From NCBI RefSeq assembly GCF_040361215.1, contig NZ_APND01000005.1, positions 124,001 through 188,000 of the forward strand: a stretch of DNA of 64,000 nt, in the 5' to 3' direction. Below, piece by piece: positions 1 to 8,561 of the stretch (position 1 is its first letter; every line of letters begins with the position of its first letter). The translations under genes were made by a program, and so were the position numbers. Below the pieces are notes generated by a model. That model saw only the letters and a list, made by a program, of their open reading frames with translations, was not told where the DNA came from and did not search any database. The DNA comes from Salinisphaera dokdonensis. Lineage in GTDB: Bacteria; Pseudomonadota; Gammaproteobacteria; Nevskiales; Salinisphaeraceae.

Positions 1-951
1 GCGCACCACCCGGGCAATTTCGGTATCGAAGCCGTCGGCGCTGGAATCGCTGTTCTGATAATCCTCTGTTTCCAGAACCTGAAAAGCGGGTGTTTGACCC
101 CCGAGCGATGCGGCGGCGCTGTCGCGGATATGCAGCAAGCGCTCGGTATTGGTTTCGCGGCTGGCCGTGGTAAATGACCACGCGAGATAAAGATTGTCGC
201 GGGCAACGCCGTGGCCTTCGAGCGTCTCGAACAGCGCGTCCATTTCAGGGCGGCGGTCCTCGATACCGTCACGGTCAGTGGGGACGGCATCCCGATAGAT
301 ACGAAACGCATCGCTCGCCAGGAGCCGTTCGCCGTCAGCGTTGCGCAGGTCGCGCAGCACTGCAATATAGCGCCGGCCCTCGGCCAGCTGGCGCGCCGGG
401 CGAATCAACAGCGCACGGTCGGCGTCGTTTTCAACGCTGGCGTCCAATTCCGCCCAGATGAGTTGACGTTCCCCCGTCATCGCGTCCAGCAGCATGACCG
501 GCGCATCGGCATCGAGCGAATCGGACAAATCGGTGATACGGACCGCGCCGGTCCGTGCCAGATCCAGACCCGGCACGCGCGTCATCAGTGTCTGGTTCGG
601 GGAGAATCCGTCGTTACGATTCCACTCGGCCGGATCAATCGGTTGCCCCTGCTGATTGGTCGGCAGCGAGGCCTGGGCTATCGCAACGCGTCGCCCTGTA
701 GGCGTGGTCGAATCCTCACGGGTGTAATAATCGCTCGGCCAGGGGAAAAGGCAATAGTTGCTATCGACAATACTGCAGCGGTCTGCGTTGGTCAGATCCA
801 CCGCGCTCGGATCCGGCGGCGTGGCTTGCGGATTCCCCGAGCCGACGTCGTCATCACCGCCGCCACTTCCGCCGCATGCCCCAAGCGCCGCCACGAGCAA
901 GGCACAACCGGTCAAGCGCGCATGACGCGCGCAATCCTTCAGGATAGACAT
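1..951 (-). CDS. Secreted lipoprotein of unknown function (3' end outside window)
   Basis: The protein starts at the ATG at 951 and is still open at base 1, giving 317 visible residues. Residues 1-26 form a lipoprotein signal peptide: a hydrophobic stretch ends in the lipobox LGAC, with Cys26 followed by a Gly/Ser/Asp linker. Glycine at +2 suggests sorting to the outer membrane. The body contains motifs such as CLFPWPSDYYT and DPAEWNRNDGFSP. From memory these recur in large exported proteins of marine bacteria that are sometimes annotated as lipase-like, but no catalytic site is visible in this part. Lipoprotein status is well supported; function is not assigned. Longer plus-strand frames over this region are not coding. 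Confidence 0.8.
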   Translation of the reverse strand, partial: MSILKDCARHARLTGCALLVAALGACGGSGGGDDDVGSGNPQATPPDPSAVDLTNADRCSIVDSNYCLFPWPSDYYTREDSTTPTGRRVAIAQASLPTNQQGQPIDPAEWNRNDGFSPNQTLMTRVPGLDLARTGAVRITDLSDSLDADAPVMLLDAMTGERQLIWAELDASVENDADRALLIRPARQLAEGRRYIAVLRDLRNADGERLLASDAFRIYRDAVPTDRDGIEDRRPEMDALFETLEGHGVARDNLYLAWSFTTASRETNTERLLHIRDSAAASLGGQTPAFQVLETEDYQNSDSSADGFDTEIARVVR

Positions 952-1325
952 CGCAACTTCCCCTCATTACACGCGCCTTTAGACGCTATTTATTGTTCTG
1001 TTGTCGCCGAAAATAACCAGATGAGGTCATGTGCGACGCACTATTTACAGTTTGTTAGCAGAGATTCGCCCTCGGGCGCAATACAAGAGGTAGCGTTCAC
1101 GGGACTTAACCCGAATCGCGAGAGCCTATTCGTTCCGAGACGGCGCGTAGGTTTGCGTCGACCTGCGGCGCAGGCCCATTGCCGCCGGCATCGAATACGG
1201 CCTTGGATTCGGCAGCGGATATCGACGCCCGCCATGACGATTGCCGACGATTCAATCCAACGAACCCACCCCTGAAAGAACGGCTATGAAAAGGTACTTA
1301 GCCGTTCGGCAGTACCGGCTCCGCT
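952..1325. other. Intergenic region without a convincing gene
   Basis: This stretch lies upstream of the lipoprotein gene and downstream of the small Asp-rich protein, both on the minus strand. It holds the hairpin at 1278-1307 and presumably the lipoprotein promoter. Short frames on both strands are Arg-rich and unlike real proteins. Confidence 0.5.
1278..1307 (-). terminator. Terminator-like hairpin after the Asp-rich small protein
   Basis: A perfect 9-bp stem (GAACGGCTA / TAGCCGTTC) with a 12-nt loop lies 18 bp beyond the stop of the minus-strand gene. On that strand it is followed by TTTC, a weak T-tract. Confidence 0.4.
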
Positions 1326-1721
1326 TCAACGCGTCGTGTCTCCATCCCCGTGGGTGCGTTTGGTGCTGTGATCATCGTCGGCGCCGCCGGTACGGTTCAA
1401 GTCGGAATCACGTTCGTCATCGCGTTCGATGTCGAGATCGTCGTCGACCGCGCCCGTGCGGTTTCCGCCCACCTCGTTCTCGGCGGCAGGATCCTTGGCG
1501 TAATAGTTGTCGTCTGTATGCGTCCGGTTGGACGTGGCTCGGGCGGCGTCGACAGGCACGCCGGAGGCGCCATCGGTTTCGGAAACGCCGTCGACGGTAA
1601 TTGCCGCGGCGGTGTTCGCCGGAGCGGCAGACGGTGCCGCTGTGGGCGATGACTGGGCGGCGCTGGCGGTGCCGGCCGCAGCCAGCAACGCAGCGATGAG
1701 GATGGTCGTACGAAACATCAT
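1326..1721 (-). CDS. Small exported Asp-rich repeat protein
   Basis: This is a 131-residue protein. Residues 1-22 form a Sec signal peptide ending in ASAA. An Ala/Pro/Ser/Thr-rich linker follows to about residue 60. The C-terminal half is strongly acidic and contains three units that each begin with Asn-Arg-Thr, at residues 65, 87 and 109, exactly 22 residues apart; two of them continue into Asp-Asp-Asp. The clusters could bind divalent cations, but no known calcium-binding motif is complete. Two ATG codons lie in tandem at the start, and the first was used. The product is probably periplasmic or surface-exposed. I do not recognise a family. Confidence 0.7.
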   Translation of the reverse strand: MMFRTTILIAALLAAAGTASAAQSSPTAAPSAAPANTAAAITVDGVSETDGASGVPVDAARATSNRTHTDDNYYAKDPAAENEVGGNRTGAVDDDLDIERDDERDSDLNRTGGADDDHSTKRTHGDGDTTR

Positions 1722-1957
1722 GCGTTTCTACCTTGGCCGTGTCTGGCGATTCGGGACTGATTATCGAGGCGACACCGGAATTGCGGTAATCGACGCCTGT
1801 TATTCAAAACACACGGCAAATCTACCGTACCGAAGCAGGCACGCGTGACCCGGGTGGATCGAGCGCCGTGCCGTCAACAGGAATTCAAACGAACCCGTAT
1901 TCGGGATACGCTCGTTACGGGGCAGTCGATGTTATTCGTGTTGAGTGGGGGGTGACG

Positions 1958-2785
1958 ATGAATTTTCGACACGCACTTTTCGGCATTGTGGCGGGTGTGG
2001 GCCTGCTTTCGGGGTGCGCCAGCTCACCCTATCTCGACCCGCCGAACTGGTTGAGCGCTGATAATTCTCCGGTCTGGACGTCGGCGGCGCGCTCTGAATT
2101 CGTTGAAAGCATCAAGCCCGGCGAGACGACGCTCGGCGAAGTGGTCGCGATGTACGGCCCGGCGATGGCCTACGCCACCCAAGCGAACGACGGGCAGCGG
2201 ACCTCCGAACTGCTGTGGTACGGCGAAACGGGCCTCGACCAGCCCTGGACAGCAGTAGTCGTGCCGGGCGACTACGCGGCCTGGAGCGAAAGCAGCCCGG
2301 TGCTGGCCGTGTATACCAGCGAAGGGCTGAAGAAACACCGCTCTACCGGAGCAGCTTCCGAAACTCGCGGCAGGCAATCCGCGGTCGCTTCGTCCGCAGA
2401 GCCGCTGGCTGCGCCAGAACAGGCCAGCGGCAATCCCGCGTCTTCCACCGGCACCGAAGACGCTCGCCCGCCTGTGATCGAAAACGCACTGGTGGACGGC
2501 GTGATCGGGCCGGGTGAAGTCGACGACGAGATCGCTGCTGCGATGGCGGCTTTCGGCAACTCCGGCGGCACGGTGTCGAGCTTTCGCTCCCGGTTCGGGC
2601 CCGAGGCCGACTACGACGAGGACACGCGGCTTTTTCGGAAAGTCGGCTCCACGCTGTTCTACGGCAGCGAATATGGCGGCGGCCCGAGCATATGGGTGGA
2701 ATTCGATGGCGACGACCGCTACCGGTCCACGATGATTCACGTACCGCGGGACGGCAACCGCGCGCCGTACGAGCGGTTTTTCTGA
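1958..2785 (+). CDS. Outer-membrane-type lipoprotein, unknown function
   Basis: The start at 1958 was chosen because the protein then opens with a canonical lipoprotein signal: MNFRHALFGIVAGVGLLSGC, with Cys20 as the lipidated residue. A purine-rich GGGGGG stretch lies just upstream as a possible ribosome binding site. The frame is open further upstream, but that part is not signal-like. The mature part of about 255 residues has an N-terminal segment (to about 125) that includes SIKPGETTLGEVVAMYGP, which resembles the start of the small SmpA/BamE-like fold. An Ala/Ser/Pro linker follows, then a C-terminal segment with Gly/Ser/Phe. The SmpA-like resemblance is a guess from a short motif. Confidence 0.75.
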   Translation: MNFRHALFGIVAGVGLLSGCASSPYLDPPNWLSADNSPVWTSAARSEFVESIKPGETTLGEVVAMYGPAMAYATQANDGQRTSELLWYGETGLDQPWTAVVVPGDYAAWSESSPVLAVYTSEGLKKHRSTGAASETRGRQSAVASSAEPLAAPEQASGNPASSTGTEDARPPVIENALVDGVIGPGEVDDEIAAAMAAFGNSGGTVSSFRSRFGPEADYDEDTRLFRKVGSTLFYGSEYGGGPSIWVEFDGDDRYRSTMIHVPRDGNRAPYERFF

Positions 2786-2862
2786 CCGGCGCACGAGCCG
2801 TCAGCCGGCGATCACGATCCAGGCTTCAACGCCGGTTGGCGGACACGCTTCACGCGCGCCGC

Positions 2863-3864
2863 TCAGCCAAACGGGCGCTTCTTTATCCACTCGACCGTCT
2901 GCGCCAGCGTCGTCGGTATGTCGCGAAAGGTCACACCAAGGCTGTCGCGCCGGGTGAAATCGAAGCGGGTCGGCTCTTCTGCCGCGCCCGTCAACGGCGC
3001 CGGCAGGCCGGCATCAGGCACATGCGGCGCGAGGGCCTGGTAGATGTCGACCCAGGGCCAGCTGTCGTAGAGGGCGAAATAGCGCCCCTGGGCGGCCTGT
3101 TGCTCATAGGCAGCAAGGAACAGCGCCGCCACGTCGTCCAGATGCGCCATGGAGATGGAGCCGCTGGGCACGGTGTCGTGCTGGCCTTTTCGCCCGTCGA
3201 CCATGGCCGCCAGGCTGGCATGAAAACCGCGCTCGAGATGCTGCGGCAGCACGGTCGGACCGAGCATGATCGTAGGCAGCAGGATCGCCAACCGCTGGTC
3301 GTTATCGTCGGCGAAGGCCTGGGCTTCGCGTTCCATCACGATCTTTTCGGCGGCCGTGTATTTCTTGCGGCGCATCTGTTCGTCCGGGTCCGAGACGGCG
3401 TCGCGTTCGTTCTTGACCGCGATCGGCTCGGGTGGATTGGTGCTGCTGGTGCTGCTGCAGATCACCACGTTTTTCGTGCCGGCACGTGCTGCGGCCCGCA
3501 TGATCGCCAGACAGCCGTCCGCGGTCGGCCGGATGATGTCGCGCCAGCCCTGCGCATCGTCCATCTTGGTGGCGGGCGTACCGTCCGGGCCGCGATAGCG
3601 CGGCGCGAGGCTGGCGATGAATACGCCGTCCACCCCCGCCATCGCATCGTCGAAGCTGTGGCTGTCGCTCATGTCGGCGGAGAATAGCGTCAGGCGGTCG
3701 GCCGCGCCGGGCAGCGCTTTCAAATGGCGCGTCTTGCTCTCGTCGCCGGCATCGCGCAGCGTCGCATTAACGCGGTAGCCGGCAGCCAATGCCGTTTTCA
3801 CGATGTTCGAGCCGACGAGCCCGCTGCCGCCGGCGACACATAGCGTGGTGGATTGTTTGCTCAT
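2863..3864 (-). CDS. NAD(P)-dependent epimerase/dehydratase-family reductase
   Basis: This is a 333-residue extended short-chain dehydrogenase. The Rossmann motif GGSGLVGSNIV at residues 12-22 binds NAD(P). The segment KNVVICSSTSSTN and a later KKYTAAEKIVME carry the Ser and the Tyr-x3-Lys-like catalytic region (YTAAEK). The overall layout matches dihydroflavonol-4-reductase or cinnamoyl-CoA-reductase-like proteins, so a ketone or aldehyde substrate is likely but cannot be named. The ATG at 3864 aligns the glycine motif at the usual distance from the N-terminus. The longer open frame upstream lacks family character. The gene stands alone, convergent with the lipoprotein gene. Confidence 0.85.
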   Translation of the reverse strand: MSKQSTTLCVAGGSGLVGSNIVKTALAAGYRVNATLRDAGDESKTRHLKALPGAADRLTLFSADMSDSHSFDDAMAGVDGVFIASLAPRYRGPDGTPATKMDDAQGWRDIIRPTADGCLAIMRAAARAGTKNVVICSSTSSTNPPEPIAVKNERDAVSDPDEQMRRKKYTAAEKIVMEREAQAFADDNDQRLAILLPTIMLGPTVLPQHLERGFHASLAAMVDGRKGQHDTVPSGSISMAHLDDVAALFLAAYEQQAAQGRYFALYDSWPWVDIYQALAPHVPDAGLPAPLTGAAEEPTRFDFTRRDSLGVTFRDIPTTLAQTVEWIKKRPFG

Positions 3865-4046
3865 GATTGCAGGAGACGCGACGCGCCCCGATAGCCGAAT
3901 TCGTGGCTTGTTTATCTGCGCGATACAGCAGTTTTCAAGGTTCGACCACAGCCAACACCGCCGGGAGCAGGCCACCCGTGCCTTGAGGCCTTGACCGATC
4001 AACCGCAAGATCGGCCACGCCATCTGCCTGCTCTCGTTCGATAGCC

Positions 4047-4493
4047 ATGACGTCACCCTGCCCCTGCCAGTCCGGCCACGCCTACGATCACTGCTGTGGG
4101 CCTTATCATCGCGGCGCGCCGGCGCCCACGCCGGAAGCGCTGATGCGGGCCCGGTACAGCGCCTATGCCTGCGGCGACGCCGCATACGTGAAAGCGAGCT
4201 GGCACGCCGACACACGGCCCGCGACGCTGACCCTGCCGAGCGGTGATCGCTGGCTGGGACTCGACGTGATCGGCAGCGGCGAGGATGGCGATGAGGGTTG
4301 GGTGCATTTCCGGGCGACGTGCCGCGACGACGCCGGCTTTGCCGTGCTCGAGGAGCGCTCGCGATTCGTACGAGCGCAAGGCGAGTGGTTTTACCTCGAC
4401 GGCGAGCACACCGTAGCGCCGCTTAAGCCAGGCCGTAATGATCCCTGCCCCTGCGCCAGTGGGCGGAAGTTCAAGAAATGCTGCGCGGCGTGA
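4047..4493 (+). CDS. ychJ: YchJ-family protein with SEC-C motifs at both ends
   Basis: This 148-residue protein has an N-terminal zinc-binding SEC-C motif (CPCQSGHAYDHCC, residues 5-17) and a second at the C-terminus (DPCPCASGRKFKKCC). Between them lies an NTF2-like domain with the family signature PEALMRARYSAYACGD. This is the UPF0225/YchJ layout at the usual length. The biochemical role of YchJ is not established; SEC-C motifs bind zinc and often mediate protein contacts. No operon partner: the neighbours are on the other strand. Confidence 0.92.
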   Translation: MTSPCPCQSGHAYDHCCGPYHRGAPAPTPEALMRARYSAYACGDAAYVKASWHADTRPATLTLPSGDRWLGLDVIGSGEDGDEGWVHFRATCRDDAGFAVLEERSRFVRAQGEWFYLDGEHTVAPLKPGRNDPCPCASGRKFKKCCAA

Positions 4494-4582
4494 GTGCTGG
4501 GTTCGGGCTCGCGGAGTCGCAGATCCGCTGGGATCGGATTCTGCGCCTTGCGACGCTGAGCTAACGCCGGCGCGAGTCGGCC

Positions 4583-5023
4583 CTACCCCTGCTCGTTCCG
4601 CTCAAACTCCGCCATGGCGCTCATCACGTCATCGAACTCGCCTTCCTGCTCGGCCGCCGCATCGGCCATCGCATCCAGATCGTCGGTGGGGATGGCGTCG
4701 GTGCGCGGCGGTGCCGGCACGTGCTCGTCGGGCGCCGGCGACGCAGCGCTGGCCTTGGCACTGCTTTTCTTAGGCACAGCGGATTTGGCGGGTTTTTCGT
4801 CCGAACCGCCCGCCTTCTTCTTGCTGTTTTCGCTCTCGGTGGCGCAGATGCAGGCTTGATCGTCAGTCCAGACGATCTGCGTGATCTGGGCGCGCCACTG
4901 CTTGTTGGCGCGCGTAACGATTTGCACGGTATCGCCGACCTTCACGGGTTCGGTGGTCTTGCAGCCCCAGTCGCCATTGCGCAGTTTGCAGGGGCTGGCT
5001 TCGATCAGGTCTTGTTCGCTCAT
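4583..5023 (-). CDS. Hypothetical protein with acidic C-terminus
   Basis: This is a 146-residue soluble protein. Residues 1-60 look like a small folded unit with paired cysteines (CKLRNGDWGC, ACIC) and a KVGDTVQIVTRANKQWRAQI stretch resembling a KOW/SH3-like beta barrel. Residues 65-105 form a Lys/Ala/Ser/Pro linker. The tail is rich in Asp, Glu and Met and is probably helical. No signal peptide or membrane segment is present. The ordered head, basic linker and acidic tail argue for a real gene, but I do not recognise the family. Confidence 0.7.
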   Translation of the reverse strand: MSEQDLIEASPCKLRNGDWGCKTTEPVKVGDTVQIVTRANKQWRAQITQIVWTDDQACICATESENSKKKAGGSDEKPAKSAVPKKSSAKASAASPAPDEHVPAPPRTDAIPTDDLDAMADAAAEQEGEFDDVMSAMAEFERNEQG

Positions 5024-5391
5024 GGGTTATTTCTGCTCGGGCGGAGCGGTTGCGCTGGATTTCGGTGTGCACGCTATGGGTATTCGCTGGCAATTTCCAG
5101 ACAACCGTTCGATTTGCAGCGTAAAAGCCGGCACATCGCGCGGGCTAATACGGGCCTGCTTGCCGACGCATTCTCGGCAAGCCGCCGCTGGCCAGCCCCA
5201 CTCACTCGCCGTCGTTGGTCCGCGCAAGCCGATCGCGTATTGAGTGAAGCGATCGCAGCTCGCGATCCGGGACGTTACCAATACTCGTGTTGGTGCCGGC
5301 AGGGGTCTATGTCGACCGGTACGGAACCGTTCAGCTTCTTGTCACGCGCGCGGCGCATAATTGCCGAGGAATTACCTTCGGAGTATCAGCC
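5024..5391. other. Intergenic region between divergent genes
   Basis: This should hold the promoters for the hypothetical gene at 4583-5023 and the small lipoprotein gene at 5392. A minus-strand frame with a TTG start (5027-5281) is open but lacks a good ribosome binding site and protein character. No tRNA or known riboswitch is apparent. Confidence 0.45.
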
Positions 5392-5622
5392 ATGCGTAGA
5401 TTGTTTTTCGTTGTTGCTATCGCGCTTTGCGGTGCGGGTTTGCAGGGCTGCGTGGTCGCGGCCGCCGGTGCAGGCGCAGCAGGTGGTTATGCGGCGCACG
5501 AGGAAGGCTATCGCGTGCAGTCACCCGTCAAGAAAGACGAGAACGGCAATAACGAGGCGCAGAATCCGATCACGCACGACGAGAGCAAGGATCAGACGCC
5601 GGATGACGACACCAACCCGTAG
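5392..5622 (+). CDS. Small lipoprotein with glycine-zipper-like segment
   Basis: This is a 76-residue protein. The lipoprotein signal ends in LQGC with lipidated Cys20. It is followed by VVAAAGAGAAGGYAAHE, an Ala/Gly-rich zipper-like helix, and a hydrophilic tail of Lys, Asp, Glu and Asn. The ATG at 5392 has GGAG nine bases upstream and gives a clean signal peptide, so it is preferred over the longer frame. It is probably a cell-envelope protein; small lipoproteins of this kind are often stress-induced, but nothing here shows regulation. Confidence 0.75.
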   Translation: MRRLFFVVAIALCGAGLQGCVVAAAGAGAAGGYAAHEEGYRVQSPVKKDENGNNEAQNPITHDESKDQTPDDDTNP

Positions 5623-5652
5623 CCAAGCGCCGCGCGTAATGTCGCGTTTCGA

Positions 5653-5683
5653 ACCGGGCGGCTCTGGCCTACGGTCGCCCGGT
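5653..5683. terminator. Hairpin between convergent genes
   Basis: An 8-bp inverted repeat (ACCGGGCG / CGCCCGGT) with a 15-nt loop lies between the stop of the small lipoprotein gene and the convergent gene ending at 5751. There is no T-tract, so terminator function is only plausible. Confidence 0.35.
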
Positions 5684-5750
5684 GGGCCTTGCGCAACGCG
5701 ACAAACCGTTTACGTCGACCTCGGAGGAGTGACCAACGGCCGGATCGGCG

Positions 5751-6092
5751 TCAGTCGACACCCGCACGGCGCAGGTCCGGATCGAGCGCCTGCCACCAGT
5801 CCGCATAAGCGCTGTTCTCGGGCTTCTTGCGGGTCTCGTCTGGCGCGCCGTCGCTCCACCAGACTGGCCCGCGCTCGCCGAGGGCGATCTTCGCTTCGTG
5901 CACGCCGGCACGCGCGGCCTTTTCCTGGGCTTCGTCTTCCGCGTGCTTGACCGCGCGCCGCGCAGCCATGAGCTGCTTGACCAGGCGCGCCCGCTCGCCC
6001 TCGCTCAGCAACGGATCGCTACGCCGCCAGAGCCGGCCCTTGGCGATAAAATATCGGCCGTCGGGCGTTTGCGGAAATCGCTGTTTAGACAT
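5751..6092 (-). CDS. Conserved small protein of unknown function
   Basis: This is a 113-residue protein starting MSKQRFPQTPDGRYFIAKGR. It contains the block LVKQLMAARRAVK, then KIALGERGPVWWSDGAPDE and a C-terminal YADWW. From memory, proteins with this exact arrangement are widespread in Proteobacteria; they are often called hypothetical and sometimes mislabelled as Tol transporter parts. There is no signal peptide or membrane helix, so it is cytoplasmic. The start was placed at 6092 because conservation begins there; the upstream extension is low-complexity and not family-like. Confidence 0.85.
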   Translation of the reverse strand: MSKQRFPQTPDGRYFIAKGRLWRRSDPLLSEGERARLVKQLMAARRAVKHAEDEAQEKAARAGVHEAKIALGERGPVWWSDGAPDETRKKPENSAYADWWQALDPDLRRAGVD

Positions 6093-6509
6093 GACTGTAT
6101 TGTATCCGGCAGATAGCGCAGAGCATTCCGCGCCTTGCGGGATTTGCGGGATTTGCGGCGACCGCATCAGACCGTTGGAAATCTTCCGCCTGTCGACGCA
6201 TCGCGGCTGCAAGCAGGCCTTGCGCTCCCGACGCTTCGATTACGTGCTTCCGAAACTGCATGCCGTTGCGAAGAATCGCGCCTAGGGCAACCCGTGCGTG
6301 ACGCTGCGCTCAGCTCTGGCCGACATGTCGGTACTGCGATGTTCGATGCGGTGGCGCTGGATAAGTGCGCATGGCGGTTTCCGCCCGCCTCATCTGGCGA
6401 CACGATAGTTCTGCGCCGGTTCCCCGGCTGACGTCCATCGGCCGCTCATCTGCAGACCAGCGGCTGCGCGGCACACGACGGTGCCGCGCAGCCGTGATGT
6501 GTGCCGTTT
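6093..6509. other. Intergenic region
   Basis: This stretch contains the strong hairpin at 6462-6494 and a short direct repeat of GCGGGATTT near 6137. No open frame has convincing composition. Confidence 0.5.
6462..6494 (-). terminator. Strong hairpin after the DUF4332 gene
   Basis: A perfect 14-bp GC-rich stem with a 5-nt loop (ACGAC) begins 15 bp after the stop of the minus-strand gene at 6510. No T-run follows on that strand, so it may act in termination or in protecting the mRNA 3' end. Confidence 0.5.
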
Positions 6510-6914
6510 TCAGTGATGAACGGCGCGCGGCATCTCCTTGGCCGCTGCCACCCATTTTTCGACGTGACCGAGAGCCGGCAGGCTACGAACGAGTTTCTTT
6601 GCCTCATTCGCCTCTGTCATCTTCGCGTGCAGGTTCTCCGGCTTGCGCTGCGCCAGTTCCGGCACGCTGTCGACGCCCGAGGCTTCGAGCAGATCGGCGT
6701 ACTCTTCCCCGATGCCTTTTACGCGCGCCAGATCCGCGCGATTCGTCCAGTTGAGAATCAGCTTGGGGCTGATGCCGCTTTCCGCCGCAATCTTTTTGCG
6801 CCCAGCCGGCCTACCGCAAGCTTCGAGCAGCTGTGCCTGGTTCTTGATGCCGCAGCCGGCGAGTTTTTCCGTCGACGCTGGCCCAATACCCTCGATCTCG
6901 CTGAGTTTCGCCAT
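6510..6914 (-). CDS. DUF4332 helix-hairpin-helix protein
   Basis: This is a 134-residue protein with two helix-hairpin-helix-like repeats: IEGIGPASTEKLAGCGI near residue 6, and VKGIGEEYADLLEASGVDSV in the middle. This is the layout of DUF4332 domains, which relate to the DNA-binding helix-hairpin-helix of ligases and topoisomerases. Non-specific nucleic acid binding is therefore plausible, but no enzyme activity is visible. The ATG at 6914 has an excellent ribosome binding site (AAGGAG) six bases upstream. The gene stands alone and ends in a strong hairpin. Confidence 0.85.
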   Translation of the reverse strand: MAKLSEIEGIGPASTEKLAGCGIKNQAQLLEACGRPAGRKKIAAESGISPKLILNWTNRADLARVKGIGEEYADLLEASGVDSVPELAQRKPENLHAKMTEANEAKKLVRSLPALGHVEKWVAAAKEMPRAVHH

Positions 6915-7377
6915 GAGGATCTCCTTTTTCGATAATTCTTGTTCCAATACGCGCGCGGATGACGGCAAGAACAAGGTGCCCTTTCCCGCGATTTGCCACT
7001 TCAGACCGATCGCGCTTGCGTGTCAATAACGCTCGCGCTGCCGGGCCGAGACAGCTGCTCGCTCGTCCGGCGGAAAAACATCGCATGAGCAACCGCCTCG
7101 CGGGATACCCTAGAGTCGCCCTGGGCGCATCCGGGTCAGTGCCTTTGGCCGGCTCTTTTCGACATGCGCGCCGCTTGAGAACGCCAGGGTCACGCAGGAG
7201 AACTCGTCGGGTATCCAGGCATCGCGACCCGGACGCGGGTCAGAAATCGAGTACCCCGGTGTCGACTTGTCGCCACCTCGAGTGCATCGACAACTGCATG
7301 CCGGGCCGCCGTTGTCAGCTGCCTTGCATGCCACATACGACCGCCAGCATACGGGCCGGCGCGTAACGCTCGGCGAA
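6915..7377. other. Intergenic region
   Basis: This holds the promoter side of the DUF4332 gene and the 3' side of the 344-residue hypothetical gene. I see no gene, tRNA or clear terminator here. Confidence 0.45.
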
Positions 7378-8412
7378 TTACCGAACGATCGCGGCGACCG
7401 CATCGGAACGATAGAAATCCTCAAGTTGACGGCGGATAGCGGGCGCCAGCAAGCCTTTCGCGCGCAGCGCCTCGATCGCCTGCGGCAGAAAGCGCATGCC
7501 ATCGCGCACCATCATGTCGCGGGTAACGCCGATGTCGTCGAGCAGATCAGTGAGCGTGGCGTCCCGGTAGTTCTCGAAGAAGACTTCGACGCCGGTTTCG
7601 ATAAGCTCGCGGTAGATCGGCATGCGGCGCAGGCGCTGCCAGTATTCATAGCCGATGACGAACAGTTCCTCGACGTCGAGCTGGCCGGCGAAGTCGCGCA
7701 CGGAGGCAACCGAGCGGTGCTTGTTGTCGTCCCAGAAATCCAGGATTGCTTGACGCGACTCGTCCGACTCGAAGGCATCATGCAGATAGGCTTCGCTGGC
7801 CTGCATGCCGGCTTCGGTATTGCGTTCGACATAACGCCGGATACCGCGCTCGAGGGCGTCGCCGATCCGCGGCGGCGCGCGATCGACGACGGCCCGGCCG
7901 AACTTCATCGCCATGCGGGCACCGGGCACCCGCGCCGCCAGCCGTTTGCTGTGGGCAAAATAACCACGCAAACCGGAATACAGCAACTGCGCCACGAGGT
8001 TCGCGAATACCGGGTTGGATACCGACTGGTGGATGACCTCCTCCCGCAGCGCCTGCATTTCCAGCAGCTTGTCGAGCAGTTCCTCGAACTCCCGATCGGG
8101 CAGCAATTCCTCGAGAGTGGTTTCTTCCTGAATCGGATGCTCGTAAAGCGCGATCGCAATATCGCCCACGAGCGCCGGGATTGCGCCGCCGACTTTCATG
8201 TCGGCCGCATAGTCGACAGCCGTCTGCTGCACCGACGCGGTACTGATGACGTCGCCCAGCTGTAATTGCGCCGCATCGTCCAGCACCCAGTCGATCTGCT
8301 GTTCCAATGCGGCTTTCAGCGCATCGCCCTCCATACGCGAAAGCACCCACGCGACATGCGCCTCGAGCAGCGCCTCGGCCTTGGAACCGGCAAAATCGTG
8401 GGTATCCGTCAT
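7378..8412 (-). CDS. Conserved hypothetical protein, 344 residues
   Basis: This is a soluble, mostly alpha-helical protein without signal peptide or transmembrane segments. It is rich in acidic residues and Arg. Segments such as TTLEELLPDREFEELLDKLL and the RIGDALERGIRRYVERN region suggest long helices. I believe similar proteins occur in Marinobacter-like and other marine gammaproteobacteria, but no function is known to me. The base composition and codon pattern match the neighbours. The start codon overlaps the promoter region of the divergent TRIC-type gene. Confidence 0.8.
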   Translation of the reverse strand: MTDTHDFAGSKAEALLEAHVAWVLSRMEGDALKAALEQQIDWVLDDAAQLQLGDVISTASVQQTAVDYAADMKVGGAIPALVGDIAIALYEHPIQEETTLEELLPDREFEELLDKLLEMQALREEVIHQSVSNPVFANLVAQLLYSGLRGYFAHSKRLAARVPGARMAMKFGRAVVDRAPPRIGDALERGIRRYVERNTEAGMQASEAYLHDAFESDESRQAILDFWDDNKHRSVASVRDFAGQLDVEELFVIGYEYWQRLRRMPIYRELIETGVEVFFENYRDATLTDLLDDIGVTRDMMVRDGMRFLPQAIEALRAKGLLAPAIRRQLEDFYRSDAVAAIVR

Positions 8413-8561
8413 ATATGGGCTACTCTGCTTGGCGGACTTGCGATCTTATCAGCCTGCGATGGCAAGTGACGGTCGCACGATTGTCGTGGCGTCGCGCGGG
8501 CCGTGGCTATTACCATGCGCCGGATTGCATGCCGTCCCTGGCGCGTCGCGGGCTAGTCGTT

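Noticed and set aside
211..1275. 354-residue plus-strand open frame
   Set aside because: It is antisense to the lipoprotein gene and has an Arg/His-rich shadow composition, with no start signal.
5027..5281. 84-residue minus-strand frame upstream of the 146-residue hypothetical gene
   Set aside because: It has a TTG start, no good ribosome binding site and no recognisable features; kept as intergenic.
6130..6165. Short repeat of GCGGGATTT units
   Set aside because: Only two adjacent copies, too few for a repeat element or CRISPR.
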